NCBI GenBank assembly: GCA_015999745.1
Contig: JAECQP010000004.1
Location: 35,136 to 99,135 of the forward strand
Direction of reading: 5' to 3'
Length of the DNA stretch: 64,000 bases
DNA from: Sphingobacteriia bacterium
GTDB lineage: Bacteria; Bacteroidota; Bacteroidia; Chitinophagales; Chitinophagaceae
Below the pieces are notes generated by a model. That model did not search any database. It had not been told where the DNA came from and worked only from the letters and a program-made list of their open reading frames with translations. Of the stretch, positions 18,261 to 28,531 are shown one piece after another (the stretch's first letter is position 1; every line of letters starts with the position of its first letter). Position numbers and translations under genes: made by a program.

Positions 18261-19321
18261 TTACTGTTCACCATTTTTGCTGCATTCTCGGCCATTTGCA
18301 ACGCTTCGATGAACTCATCAATATCCCCATTGATTACCGCGTCGAGATTATAAGACGTTAATCCGATCCGGTGATCGGTAACCCGTCCCTGTGGCCAGTT
18401 ATAGGTTCTGATCTTGGCGCTTCTGTCTCCGGTGCTCACCAGTGTTTTACGCTGACGGGAAATTTCATCTTCCTGCTTACGCACCTGTTCTTCATAGAGT
18501 TTGGTCCGAAGCATGGTCATGGCTTTCTCGCGGTTACCCAACTGGGAACGCTCTGTTTGACAAACCACTACCACGCCGGTAGGAATATGCGTTAAGAATA
18601 CTTTTGTTTCTACTTTATTTACGTTCTGTCCGCCCGCACCACCGCTTCGGGCAGTTTCCATCTTCACATCGCTTTCCTTCAGTTCAAAATCCAGCTCTTC
18701 CGCTTCGGGCATCACCGCAACCGTAGCTGCCGATGTATGCACCCTTCCCTGGGTTTCGGTATTGGGTACGCGTTGCACACGGTGCACCCCGCTTTCAAAT
18801 TTCAAGGTGCCATACACGTCTTCCCCGCTCACTTCCACAATCACTTCCTTGTATCCGCCCACTGTACCCTCGCTCTCACTCACAATGGACGTTTTCCAGC
18901 CTTTTTTGGAACAATATTTAAGGTACATGCCCAACAGGTCGCCCGCAAATAAGCTGGCTTCATCACCACCGGTACCGGCACGGATTTCCAGGATGGCATT
19001 TTTATCGTCCTGCGGATCTTTGGGAATCAGGAGTTTGGTAAGCTCTTTTTCCAGCGATTCTTTCTGCGCTTCCAGCTCGGGCAGCTCCATTTTGGCCAGT
19101 TCCTTCATTTCCTCGTCGCTGCTGTTCAGGGCTTCTTTGGCATATTGGTAGTCGGCCAACACCTTCACATATGCTTCATAAGGCTGCACGATCTTTTCCA
19201 GGGAACGGTATTCTTTGCTGTAAATACCAAATTCCTTCTGGTTATTAATAATCTCCGGATTGGTGAGCGCAACACCAACCTGATCAAAACGCGCCTTGAT
19301 AGCTTCCAGCTTATTCAGCAT
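18257..19321 (-). CDS. prfA: Peptide chain release factor 1
   Basis: Recognises UAA and UAG stop codons and triggers peptide release on the ribosome. The 354 residues include the GGQ loop ([10 protein letters not shown], about residues 228-237) and the anticodon-like PxT region [15 protein letters not shown]. Residues [14 protein letters not shown] and the [11 protein letters not shown] end are as in RF1. Unlike many bacteria there is no prmC next to it. It has its own -7 box and is divergent from the D-aminoacylase gene. Confidence 0.96.
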   Translation of the reverse strand: MLNKLEAIKARFDQVGVALTNPEIINNQKEFGIYSKEYRSLEKIVQPYEAYVKVLADYQYAKEALNSSDEEMKELAKMELPELEAQKESLEKELTKLLIPKDPQDDKNAILEIRAGTGGDEASLFAGDLLGMYLKYCSKKGWKTSIVSESEGTVGGYKEVIVEVSGEDVYGTLKFESGVHRVQRVPNTETQGRVHTSAATVAVMPEAEELDFELKESDVKMETARSGGAGGQNVNKVETKVFLTHIPTGVVVVCQTERSQLGNREKAMTMLRTKLYEEQVRKQEDEISRQRKTLVSTGDRSAKIRTYNWPQGRVTDHRIGLTSYNLDAVINGDIDEFIEALQMAENAAKMVNSN

Positions 19322-19341
19322 ATTTTTTGAATTTCAGGCTG

Positions 19342-19349
19342 CAAAAGTA
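19342..19349 (-). promoter_or_regulatory. -7 promoter element of prfA
   Basis: TACTTTTG on the minus strand (plus strand CAAAAGTA), exact TAnnTTTG match, 20 bases upstream of the prfA ATG. Confidence 0.6.
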
Positions 19350-19442
19350 CGGTTTTACCAAGTTGAAAGCGAACTTGGTTTTAAAGGAGTAAAATGGACA
19401 ATCCCCATAAAACCGCTAATTTCATCACAACAAACCCCAACT

Positions 19443-21023
19443 ATGAAATTAGCTTTCTGCACATTTCTACTGCTTACCCTAAGTATGAGCAGTTACCAGC
19501 CATTGCATGCCCAGCAGGCTGATATACTCATCAAAAACGGAAAAATCATTGATGGAACCGGTAATTCCTGGTTCATAGGCGATGTGGCCGTTCAAGCGGG
19601 CAAAATTGTCAAGATCGGTCGCCTGGGTAACTGGCAGGCGGGCAAAATCATTGATGCTGGCGGACTGATCGTAGCGCCTGGTTTTATTGATGTACACACG
19701 CATATTGAGGGAGATGAGAAGAAAAACCCGCTGGCGTCTAACTTCATCTACGACGGAGTTACCTCCGTGGTAACGGGTAACTGCGGCATATCCGAAGTGA
19801 ACCTGGGCAGCTACCTCCGTATGATCGACAGCCTGCGGCCTGCGGTTAATGTAGCTGCACTGATCGGGCACAACGATGTGCGCAAGGCTGCGATGGGATC
19901 TGCCAACCGCAACCCCAACGAAGCGGAAATGCAACATATGGAATCCATTGTAGAACAGGCCATGAAAGATGGTGCTGTAGGCATGTCTACCGGCCTGATC
20001 TATATTCCCGGTACCTATTCCAAAACACCTGAAGTAGTACGCCTGGCAAAAGTAACCGCTCAATACAACGGTGTTTACGCCAGCCATATGCGCTCCGAAG
20101 GAGACAGCGTGGTAAAAGCCATTGAAGAAGCGCTGACCATTGGAAGAGAAGCCGGTATCCCGGTAGAGATTTCTCATTTTAAACTGAGCGGACAGCAGAA
20201 CTGGGGAAGAAGCAGGGAAACCGTACCTATGATCATTCAAGCAAGGGAAGAAGGGCTGGATGTAACCATCGACCAATATCCCTACACCGCCAGCAGTACT
20301 TCGCTGAGTACATTATTGCCCGACTGGGTGCTGGCAGACGGGCAGGACTCTATTAAAGCCAGGCTGGCGAATCCGGAGATCCGCAAACAGGTGATCGCAG
20401 TGATGCTGAAGAATCTTAAAAAAAGAGGACTGCCGCATTTCAGTTATCCGGTGGTAGCCAGTTTTAAACCCGATACTGCTTACAATGGCAAGAGCATTGA
20501 AGAAGTGAACCTGATGAGGGGAAAGAAACACAAAGTGAAAGAGGAAGCCGAAACCATTCTTCAAATGATGGAACTCGGCGGCGCCGGTATGATTTTTCAT
20601 GGTATGAGCAATGAGGATGTTAATGCCATCATGCGCTATCCTTTCAACATGTTTGCCAGCGATGCCAGCATCCGTGTATTTGGATCGGGCAACCCGCATC
20701 CGCGTGGCTACGGCACCAATGCCAGGGTGCTGGGTAAATATGTGCGCGAAGAAAAAGTAATTTCACTGGAAGAAGCCATCCGCAGAATGACTTCCCTGCC
20801 TGCGCAGAAATTCAACCTGCACAACAGGGGCTTGCTGCGCGAAGGGTTTGCTGCCGACCTGGTGATCTTTGATGAAAAAACAGTGAGTGATTTATCAACC
20901 TACGATAAACCCCATCAATACAGCGCCGGATTTAAATATGTATTGGTGAACGGTATGATCTCCGTGGAAGACGGGGTACAGAACAACAGCAGGAATGGTA
21001 TTGCGCTGAGAAACAATCACTGA
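19443..21023 (+). CDS. D-aminoacylase / N-acyl-D-amino-acid deacylase family amidohydrolase, exported
   Basis: A 526-residue amidohydrolase with a signal peptide (MKLAFCTFLLLTLSMSSYQPLHAQ), so probably periplasmic. The N-terminal composite beta domain (ILIKNGKIIDGTGN) leads into the metal site VDVHTHIEGDE-like segment (PGFIDVHTHIE), followed by VTGNCGIS, MSTGLIYIPG, EISHFKLSG, MIFHGMSNEDV and FASDASIRVFGSG. The last carries the metal-binding Asp of the family. These enzymes remove acyl groups from N-acyl-D-amino acids; the natural substrate here is unknown. The frame is open 49 codons upstream, but those residues show no protein-like features and cross the prfA promoter. Confidence 0.88.
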   Translation: MKLAFCTFLLLTLSMSSYQPLHAQQADILIKNGKIIDGTGNSWFIGDVAVQAGKIVKIGRLGNWQAGKIIDAGGLIVAPGFIDVHTHIEGDEKKNPLASNFIYDGVTSVVTGNCGISEVNLGSYLRMIDSLRPAVNVAALIGHNDVRKAAMGSANRNPNEAEMQHMESIVEQAMKDGAVGMSTGLIYIPGTYSKTPEVVRLAKVTAQYNGVYASHMRSEGDSVVKAIEEALTIGREAGIPVEISHFKLSGQQNWGRSRETVPMIIQAREEGLDVTIDQYPYTASSTSLSTLLPDWVLADGQDSIKARLANPEIRKQVIAVMLKNLKKRGLPHFSYPVVASFKPDTAYNGKSIEEVNLMRGKKHKVKEEAETILQMMELGGAGMIFHGMSNEDVNAIMRYPFNMFASDASIRVFGSGNPHPRGYGTNARVLGKYVREEKVISLEEAIRRMTSLPAQKFNLHNRGLLREGFAADLVIFDEKTVSDLSTYDKPHQYSAGFKYVLVNGMISVEDGVQNNSRNGIALRNNH

Positions 21024-21055
21024 GCCGCAGTATACCCGCGCTCCTTATTTAAATG

Positions 21056-21093
21056 AAATGCGCTTGTTGGTTTCATCATCAACAAGCGCATTT
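21056..21093. terminator. Bidirectional terminator-like hairpin
   Basis: Perfect 14-bp inverted repeat (AAATGCGCTTGTTG at 21056-21069, its complement at 21080-21093) with a 10-base loop. It lies between the convergent D-aminoacylase and acs stop codons. T runs are short on both sides. Confidence 0.7.
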
Positions 21094-21117
21094 GCCATAG
21101 TATACTTCTGTTCAGGA

Positions 21118-23064
21118 TCAGATTCTTCCGTTCAGGATCTCATCAACTACGGCGGGATCCAGCAGTGTTGAAGTATCACCTAAGTTCTCTGTTTCTCCTT
21201 CGGCTATCTTCCGCAGAATGCGTCGCATGATCTTACCGCTTCTTGTTTTCGGCAATCCGCTCACGAATTGGATCTTGTCCGGTTTTGCAATAGCGCCGAT
21301 CATCCTTGTTACGGTTTGCAAAATATCTTTCCGCACCAGGTCTCCGGAACCATGCGTATTCTGTGCATGTGATCCCTGGTAAATAATATATGCATAAATA
21401 CCCTGCCCTTTCACTTCGTGCGGATAGCCCACAACAGCACTTTCTACAACACCTGCGTGCATATTGATGGCGTTCTCAACCTCGGCGGTACCAATGCGGT
21501 GACCGCTCACATTCAGCACATCGTCCACCCTGCCGGTGATCCGGTAATTACCATCCTTATCGCGCAATGCGCCGTCCCCGGTAAAGTACATGTTTTCATA
21601 AGTGGCAAAATAGTTGGTGCGGCAACGTTCATGATCGCCCCAGGTTGTTCGCAGGATACCGGGCCATGGCGCTTTGATGCAGAGATTACCCGAAACGGTC
21701 TGACCGGGTTCTCCTTCAACTTCTTTGCCGTTTTCATCTACCAGTACCATTTGCACACCGGGCATGGGCAGGGTTGCCCAGCTTGGCTTGGCCGGAGTGA
21801 CACCCGCCATGTTACTGATAAGGCAGGCTCCTGTTTCTGTTTGCCACCAGGTATCCACAATCGGACATTTCCCCTTGCCCACATTCTCGTCGTACCAATG
21901 CCATGCTTCTTCATTGATGGGTTCACCAACGGTACCCAGTACTTTCAGGGAGGAAAGATCCTTTCCCTGTAATGGTCCCAGACCAAAACCCATCAGGCTC
22001 CTGATAGCTGTTGGAGCAGTGTATAAAATATTTACTTTGAACTTGTCTACAATATCCCAGAATCTTCCCGCATCAGGGAATGTTGGAACCCCTTCAAACA
22101 TCAGCGTAGTGGCACCGGCGCTCAACGGACCGTATACAATATAACTGTGGCCCGTAATCCAGCCGATATCTGCCGTGCAGAAATGAATCTGTCCGGGCTG
22201 GTACTGGAAAACATTTACAAAAGTATAGTTGGCATAAATCATGTACCCGCCACAGGTATGTACCACCCCTTTTGGCTTGCCAGTGCTGCCGGAGGTATAG
22301 AGGATGAACAAAGGATCTTCCGCGTCCATCTCTTCTGCTTCAATATAAGTGATGCCCTTGTCTTCCACGTGTTGCACTTCATCTTCCCACCATACATCTC
22401 TTCCCTTGATCATGGAAACGGCGGTTCTGGTACGGGTGGCAACAATCACTTTTTTAATGGTCTTATTTCCGATCAATGCATCGTCGATGATATTCTTCAG
22501 CGGAATATCTTTTGCTCCCCTGAAGGCGCCGTCGCAGGTAATGATAAAAGTGGCTTGTGCATCTTCCAGCCTGTCTGCAATACTCTGTGCAGAAAATCCT
22601 CCGAAAATAACGCTATGCACGGCGCCGATTCTTGCACAGGCCAGTACGGCTATGGCCAGGCGGGGAATCATTCCCATATAAATACAAACACGGTCACCTT
22701 TCTGCACGCCATTGTTTTTTAACACATGCGCAAACTGGCAAACTTTCTCGTGCAGTTTTTTATAGGTCAGGATCCTGCTGGGATATTCCGGATCGTTGGC
22801 CTCCCAGATCAGCGCAGGCTGATTACCTCTTTCAGCCAGGTGCCTGTCTAAACAATTCTCTGTAATATTCATCCTGGCGCCTTTGAACCATTCTACTTTG
22901 GGTTCTTTGAAATTCCAGCGAAGCACATCTTCTTTGGAGGCCCATTTTTTCTTCCAGGTAAAATGGTTGGCGATATCTTCCCAGAATCCTGCGGGATCTT
23001 CAATACTCTTCTGATAGGCCGCTTTGTATTCTTCAAAGCTCTTGATCTGATATGGATAACTCAT
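21118..23064 (-). CDS. acs: Acetyl-coenzyme A synthetase (AMP-forming)
   Basis: Activates acetate to acetyl-CoA through an acetyl-AMP intermediate. The 648-residue length matches Acs. The ATP loop YTSGSTGKPKGVVH, WWQTETGA, YFTGDGALRDKDGNY and the C-terminal acetylatable lysine motif PKTRSGKIMRRILR are all present. The open frame extends 47 codons upstream to 23205, but it would then overlap the divergent transporter. The family N-terminus begins at MSYPYQIKSFEEYK, hence 23064. The divergent neighbour is an MHS-type transporter, possibly for a carboxylate that feeds this enzyme. Confidence 0.96.
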   Translation of the reverse strand: MSYPYQIKSFEEYKAAYQKSIEDPAGFWEDIANHFTWKKKWASKEDVLRWNFKEPKVEWFKGARMNITENCLDRHLAERGNQPALIWEANDPEYPSRILTYKKLHEKVCQFAHVLKNNGVQKGDRVCIYMGMIPRLAIAVLACARIGAVHSVIFGGFSAQSIADRLEDAQATFIITCDGAFRGAKDIPLKNIIDDALIGNKTIKKVIVATRTRTAVSMIKGRDVWWEDEVQHVEDKGITYIEAEEMDAEDPLFILYTSGSTGKPKGVVHTCGGYMIYANYTFVNVFQYQPGQIHFCTADIGWITGHSYIVYGPLSAGATTLMFEGVPTFPDAGRFWDIVDKFKVNILYTAPTAIRSLMGFGLGPLQGKDLSSLKVLGTVGEPINEEAWHWYDENVGKGKCPIVDTWWQTETGACLISNMAGVTPAKPSWATLPMPGVQMVLVDENGKEVEGEPGQTVSGNLCIKAPWPGILRTTWGDHERCRTNYFATYENMYFTGDGALRDKDGNYRITGRVDDVLNVSGHRIGTAEVENAINMHAGVVESAVVGYPHEVKGQGIYAYIIYQGSHAQNTHGSGDLVRKDILQTVTRMIGAIAKPDKIQFVSGLPKTRSGKIMRRILRKIAEGETENLGDTSTLLDPAVVDEILNGRI

Positions 23065-23144
23065 GGCAAACTTTTTCGGATATAAATATACGGGATTACT
23101 TGCTTGGCGATATGCCTCAATTGGTGTAAGTTGAAACTTCATAT

Positions 23145-24677
23145 ATGCCAATGAAAGAGAATAAAACACTAAGAAGGGTGATTGCCGCTTCTTCAATGGG
23201 TACACTGATTGAATGGTATGATTTTTACATATTTGGAAGTCTTGCCACTGTTATTGCCAGCCAGTTTTTCCCAAAAACAAATCCCACTGCAGCACTGCTT
23301 TCTACCCTGGCCACTTTTGCGGCGGGTTTTATTGTAAGACCTTTCGGCGCCCTGTTCTTTGGAAGACTGGGCGACCTGATCGGCAGGAAACATACTTTTC
23401 TGCTGACACTGGTGATCATGGGCGGTTCCACTTTTGCCATCGGGCTGGTTCCCGGTTATGACAGTATTGGATTTGCCGCACCGATCATTGTACTGATCCT
23501 CCGTTTATTGCAGGGTCTTGCGCTTGGCGGAGAATATGGCGGTGCAGCGACCTATGTTGCGGAGCATGCTCCTGAACACAAACGAGGCTATTACACTTCC
23601 TGGATCCAGACCACCGCCACATTGGGTTTATTTGTTTCATTGGGCGTCATTCTGCTGACCAGGCATTCACTGGATGCCGATCCTGCAAAGTCCATTACCA
23701 AATTCAATGAATGGGGCTGGCGCATTCCCTTCATCGTATCCATATTGCTGGTAGGGGTTTCCGTTTACATCCGATTGAAGATGAAAGAGTCCCCGTTGTT
23801 CACCGAATTAAAAAAATCCGGCAAAACCGCTGTAAACCCCATTAAAGAAAGCTTTGGACACAAAACCAATTTAAAGATGGTGTTGCTGGCTTTGTTCGGT
23901 GCAACCATGGGGCAGGGTGTGGTTTGGTATACCGGTCAGTTCTATGCGCAATCTTTTATAGAAAATGTATGTAAGATTGATTTTGACCAATCCCGCACCA
24001 TATTGATCTGGGCTATTTTACTGGGCACGCCTTTCTTTGTGGTATTCGGACACTGGAGCGATAAGATCGGCCGTAAATGGATCATGCTGGGCGGCATGTT
24101 CCTCGCCATTGTTTCCTACCATTACCTGTTCGGCCAGTTACTGAAGATTTCCGATCCGGCCAATTCCACAGAACTGGTGGATCAAAAAATGGTAAAGTCG
24201 GAAAGACATATTCTGGCAGCGTCCGATACACTCAGAACTGTTACCGTGATCCGTCAATATGAGAACGGAATGCAGCTGACTGAAACCACTATAGATACAT
24301 TGTACAAAGAGGGAAAGCAGCAGTTGGTTCAGCCGGTTACAAAAACCAACAAAATACTGGGTAGCTCCGGTTACTGGAAAATGACAGGACTGGTATTCAT
24401 TATGATTCTTTATGTAACCATGGTGTACGGGCCCATTGCCGCATTCCTGGTGGAATTGTTCCCTACAAAAATCAGGTACACTTCCATGTCGCTTCCGTAC
24501 CATATCGGGAATGGGGTGTTTGGCGGCCTTACTCCTTTTATTGCCACATTGCTTACGACCATTTATACCAACAACCTGCTGGTGGGATTAATGTATCCCA
24601 TTATTGTAGCGGCAGTATGCCTGGTCATCGGCGCCATCTATCTTCAACATAAAATTGATCCTCCAATAGAATCCTGA
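23145..24677 (+). CDS. MFS transporter, metabolite:H+ symporter (MHS) type, with a periplasmic insertion
   Basis: A 510-residue, 12-helix permease. The N-terminal signature SSMGTLIEWYDFYIFGSLA and the loop motif GRLGDLIGRKHTFL identify the MHS/ProP-like group, which carries organic acids, proline/betaine and similar solutes. LALGGEYGGAATYVAEHAP is also typical. It is about 75 residues longer than usual. The excess lies between helix 9 and helix 10 (about residues 332-408, charged and non-hydrophobic), which should face the periplasm. It is divergent from acs and 19 bases upstream of a small membrane protein gene. The substrate is not determined; acetate or another carboxylate is a guess from context. 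An ATG six bases downstream is an alternative start. Confidence 0.88.
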   Translation: MPMKENKTLRRVIAASSMGTLIEWYDFYIFGSLATVIASQFFPKTNPTAALLSTLATFAAGFIVRPFGALFFGRLGDLIGRKHTFLLTLVIMGGSTFAIGLVPGYDSIGFAAPIIVLILRLLQGLALGGEYGGAATYVAEHAPEHKRGYYTSWIQTTATLGLFVSLGVILLTRHSLDADPAKSITKFNEWGWRIPFIVSILLVGVSVYIRLKMKESPLFTELKKSGKTAVNPIKESFGHKTNLKMVLLALFGATMGQGVVWYTGQFYAQSFIENVCKIDFDQSRTILIWAILLGTPFFVVFGHWSDKIGRKWIMLGGMFLAIVSYHYLFGQLLKISDPANSTELVDQKMVKSERHILAASDTLRTVTVIRQYENGMQLTETTIDTLYKEGKQQLVQPVTKTNKILGSSGYWKMTGLVFIMILYVTMVYGPIAAFLVELFPTKIRYTSMSLPYHIGNGVFGGLTPFIATLLTTIYTNNLLVGLMYPIIVAAVCLVIGAIYLQHKIDPPIES

Positions 24678-24696
24678 TCAACCTAAAACTGTCATT

Positions 24697-24915
24697 ATGA
24701 ATCAACTCAAAAAATGGGCGGGTATCATCTGGATCCTGCTGGGGCCTGTTGCCATTTACTACCTGATTAAAACGGCCTTACGCCAAACGGCAGCACATCC
24801 TTCACTGGACACCAAAATTCAGTGGGGAGTATTTGTAGTCGTCTTTATTCCGATTGCCATTGGCCTGATGATATTCGGGTACTATGCCTGGAAGGGCGAG
24901 TATGAAAAAGAATAG
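24697..24915 (+). CDS. Small two-helix membrane protein
   Basis: A 72-residue protein with two hydrophobic segments (about residues 8-27, WAGIIWILLGPVAIYYLIK, and 44-64, GVFVVVFIPIAIGLMIFGYY) and a charged tail KGEYEKE. I do not recognise a named family with certainty. The 19-base gap to the transporter gene and shared strand point to one operon and to a possible accessory subunit role for that transporter. No regulatory signal of its own is visible. Confidence 0.75.
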   Translation: MNQLKKWAGIIWILLGPVAIYYLIKTALRQTAAHPSLDTKIQWGVFVVVFIPIAIGLMIFGYYAWKGEYEKE

Positions 24916-24969
24916 GTAATCTGCCTTTGCGCTAACCGGTTTTTAACAGGGGGCACTCAATAATTTGGT

Positions 24970-24977
24970 TATTTTTG
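24970..24977 (+). promoter_or_regulatory. -7 promoter element of the GldA-like gene
   Basis: TATTTTTG, exact TAnnTTTG match, 17 bases upstream of the ATG at 24995. Confidence 0.6.
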
Positions 24978-24994
24978 AACCAAACAAGGACAGC

Positions 24995-25714
24995 ATGTCG
25001 ATTGAGGTATCCGGATTGGTTAAAACATATGGAGCGCAGAAAGCGGTGGATCAGCTTTCCTTCAACCTTCCCAAAGGAGAAATTGTTGGTTTTTTAGGAC
25101 CAAACGGTGCGGGGAAAAGCACTACCATGAAAATAATTACCGGCTTTTTAAGCCCCGATGCCGGAACGGTTAAAGTTTGTGGAGAAGACCTCTCCCTCAA
25201 CCCCATTGCCTGCAAAAGGAAGATCGGGTACCTGCCGGAAGCCAATCCACTATACTACGACATGTATGTAAAGGAATACCTGGCTTTTATTGCCGGCATT
25301 CACGGCATCAAAACCATGCTCAACAGTCCGTGGACAGTAGCGGGTATTATAGAACGGACCGGCCTTGGTGTAGAGCAGCACAAAAAAATAGGACAACTTT
25401 CCAAAGGATATAAACAACGGGTGGGGTTGGCGGCAGCGCTGATTCATAACCCGGAAGTACTGATACTGGATGAACCCACCAGCGGGCTGGATCCTAATCA
25501 GATCATCGAAATCCGCAAGCTGATTAAGGAACAGGGAGAATCCAAAACAGTCCTGTTCTCCAGCCATATTCTGCAGGAAGTGGAAGCCATCTGTAACAGG
25601 GTTATTATTATTCATAAGGGGAAAATAGTGGCAGATGACAGCTTGGGCAACCTGAAAGCCCGTGGCTCGCTGGAGGAGGTCTTCAGGAGCCTGACAGGAG
25701 GAGTTAGTGTATAA
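24995..25714 (+). CDS. gldA: ABC transporter ATPase, GldA-like
   Basis: A 239-residue cytoplasmic ATPase. Walker A is GPNGAGKST (about 36-44), the signature is LSKGYKQRVG, Walker B is VLILDEPTSGLDP and the switch histidine is in SSHILQE. The segment IGYLPEANPLYYDMYVKEYLAF is close to GldA of gliding flavobacteria, and I use that name on this basis. However, this protein lacks the longer C-terminal part of Flavobacterium GldA, and no GldF/GldG permease genes are next to it. It could therefore serve another ABC-2 exporter. The start at 24995 agrees with the domain start and the -7 box. Confidence 0.75.
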   Translation: MSIEVSGLVKTYGAQKAVDQLSFNLPKGEIVGFLGPNGAGKSTTMKIITGFLSPDAGTVKVCGEDLSLNPIACKRKIGYLPEANPLYYDMYVKEYLAFIAGIHGIKTMLNSPWTVAGIIERTGLGVEQHKKIGQLSKGYKQRVGLAAALIHNPEVLILDEPTSGLDPNQIIEIRKLIKEQGESKTVLFSSHILQEVEAICNRVIIIHKGKIVADDSLGNLKARGSLEEVFRSLTGGVSV

Positions 25715-25727
25715 ACTACATAATACG

Positions 25728-25735
25728 TATCTTCG
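25728..25735 (+). promoter_or_regulatory. Putative -7 promoter element of eno (TAnnTTCG variant)
   Basis: TATCTTCG, 29 bases upstream of the eno ATG. One mismatch to TAnnTTTG. Confidence 0.4.
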
Positions 25736-25746
25736 ACATTCTATAA

Positions 25747-27057
<1,311 letters not shown>

Positions 27058-27087
27058 GCCATCCACAGGTGTGCATTAAATATCGGT

Positions 27088-27131
27088 TGGCAGATAGAGG
27101 TTTCTTACTACTTTTATCTGCCAGCTTTTTT
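27088..27131 (+). terminator. Intrinsic terminator of eno
   Basis: TGGCAGATA (27088-27096) pairs with TATCTGCCA (27115-27123) around an 18-base loop, followed by GC and six T residues. It lies 30 bases after the eno stop codon. Confidence 0.8.
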
Positions 27132-27145
27132 ATTAGGGAGTCACT

Positions 27146-27448
27146 ATGAAGAAATTTGCATCCATCATTACCAATAAATACCTGATCGCCGGGTTATTCT
27201 TTATTGTATGGATGCTGTTCATAGACCAGCGCGATTATTTTCAGCAAAAAGAGCGGAGAGATGAATTGAGGAAGCTGGAGCTGAAAAAGGAATATTATCA
27301 AAAGGAAATTGAGAAGACACGGAAAGAACTGGGAGACCTCCAGAACAGCCCCGCCGCCCTGGAACGCTTTGCCAGAGAGCGTTACCTCATGAAAAAAGAC
27401 GGAGAAGACATTTTTATTGTTGAAGATTCTTCCACAGAAAAAAAATAA
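27146..27448 (+). CDS. Septum formation initiator (DivIC/FtsB family)
   Basis: A 100-residue bitopic inner-membrane protein. A short cytoplasmic end is followed by one membrane helix (about 12-28, YLIAGLFFIVWMLFI), then a heptad-rich charged coiled coil (about 35-75) and the motif ALERFARERYLMKKDGEDIFIV. The last motif is diagnostic of FtsB/DivIC proteins, which link the divisome subcomplex in the periplasm. The gene begins just after the eno terminator; no clear promoter is seen, so partial readthrough from eno is possible. Confidence 0.85.
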   Translation: MKKFASIITNKYLIAGLFFIVWMLFIDQRDYFQQKERRDELRKLELKKEYYQKEIEKTRKELGDLQNSPAALERFARERYLMKKDGEDIFIVEDSSTEKK

Positions 27449-27580
27449 AAGATCCGCTGATACGTTACTGCCCTAAAACGCCCGGATCCTCCCTATTTAT
27501 AGTTTGCCCTGCAATATTTGACATAGCCATGCGTTTTACCAATACGCCGTATCCTCTGAGTTCACGCAGACCAACTGCTT

Positions 27581-27814
27581 ATGAAAAACTTTAAAGAAGA
27601 GGAACTGATTATGTACATATACAACGATTGCCCGCCAGAATTAACCGCAGCAATTAACCAGGCCATTAAAGAAGATGCGGCGCTGAATGACAAAATTGTA
27701 ACACTAAAAAGAACAGCTGAACAACTGGACCGCCTGAAACTGAAATCTCCTTCACCCAAAATCATTCAGGCAATTCTGGACTACGCCGCAAAATCGGCCA
27801 GAAAACAGGATTAA
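27581..27814 (+). CDS. Small hypothetical protein
   Basis: A 77-residue, charged, mainly helical protein without signal peptide or membrane segment. I do not recognise it. The order (MKNFKEEELIMYIYNDCPPELTAAINQAI, then ALNDKIVTLKRTAEQLDRL) recalls the short N-terminal part of Bacteroidota anti-sigma-like proteins, but no membrane helix follows. It lies 16 bases before nth and is probably cotranscribed or near it. The 132 bases upstream hold no other gene; a weak -7-like AATATTTG occurs at 27513-27520. Confidence 0.6.
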   Translation: MKNFKEEELIMYIYNDCPPELTAAINQAIKEDAALNDKIVTLKRTAEQLDRLKLKSPSPKIIQAILDYAAKSARKQD

Positions 27815-27819
27815 TGGGT

Positions 27820-27827
27820 TATTTTTG
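27820..27827 (+). promoter_or_regulatory. Possible -7 element directly before nth
   Basis: TATTTTTG, exact TAnnTTTG match, only 3 bases before the ATG at 27831. If used, the nth transcript would be essentially leaderless. Confidence 0.4.
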
Positions 27828-27830
27828 ATC

Positions 27831-28481
27831 ATGACCAGGAAGGAAAAGTACCAACAGGTAATTGACTATTTTTTAGCCACTACCCCCGCTGCAGAAACAG
27901 AATTAATTTACGACAATCCATTTCAGCTGCTGGTAGCGGTGATCCTTTCTGCCCAGTGTACCGACAAGAGGGTGAACCTCACCACACCCGCCATATTCAG
28001 GCAATATCCCGGGCCTGAGGAAATGGCGAAAGCAGGTTTTGAGGAGTTGTTTCCGCTAATCCGGAGTATTTCTTACCCAAACAATAAAACAAAACACCTG
28101 ATCGGCATGGCCAATATGCTGTTGGAGCAGTTTGATGGTGCAGTACCCATGACGGTGGAGCAACTGGTAAAACTTCCGGGTGTTGGTCGAAAAACAGCCA
28201 ATGTAATTACCAGCGTAATTGACCAGCAACCTAATATGGCCGTAGACACCCATGTATTCAGGGTAAGTCATCGTTTTGGACTGGTCAGTACAAAAGCCAC
28301 TACCCCACTGGCGGTGGAAAAGGAACTGATCAAATATATTCCGGAAGCATACGTGCACCGCGCACACCACTGGCTCATCCTTCACGGGCGTTATACCTGT
28401 TTGGCCAGAAATCCAAAATGCGCAGACTGTGGTTTAAAGGATCTTTGTACCTATTATAAAAAGCACCATAATTCCAACTGA
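27831..28481 (+). CDS. nth: Endonuclease III
   Basis: A bifunctional DNA glycosylase/AP lyase that removes oxidised pyrimidines. The 216 residues show the helix-hairpin-helix LPGVGRKTANV with the catalytic lysine, the catalytic aspartate in AVDTHVFRVS, and the [4Fe-4S] ligands C-x6-C-x2-C-x5-C in CLARNPKCADCGLKDLC near the C-terminus. The ATG at 27831 is preferred to the upstream TTG at 27825. It is convergent with the YjbR-like gene, 50 bases away; that gap holds no convincing hairpin. Confidence 0.95.
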   Translation: MTRKEKYQQVIDYFLATTPAAETELIYDNPFQLLVAVILSAQCTDKRVNLTTPAIFRQYPGPEEMAKAGFEELFPLIRSISYPNNKTKHLIGMANMLLEQFDGAVPMTVEQLVKLPGVGRKTANVITSVIDQQPNMAVDTHVFRVSHRFGLVSTKATTPLAVEKELIKYIPEAYVHRAHHWLILHGRYTCLARNPKCADCGLKDLCTYYKKHHNSN

Positions 28482-28531
28482 AACTGATACAGCCGGCACT
28501 GTTTTCGTTGCACTGCAGTTAGTAACCGCTT

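Noticed and set aside
19479..20276. 265-codon open frame on the minus strand inside the D-aminoacylase gene
   Set aside because: Antisense shadow of a gene with clear amidohydrolase motifs; translation shows no domain.
27449..27580. Possible gene or RNA between the DivIC-like gene and the small hypothetical gene
   Set aside because: No open frame with a start and no convincing hairpin; only a weak -7-like sequence is visible.
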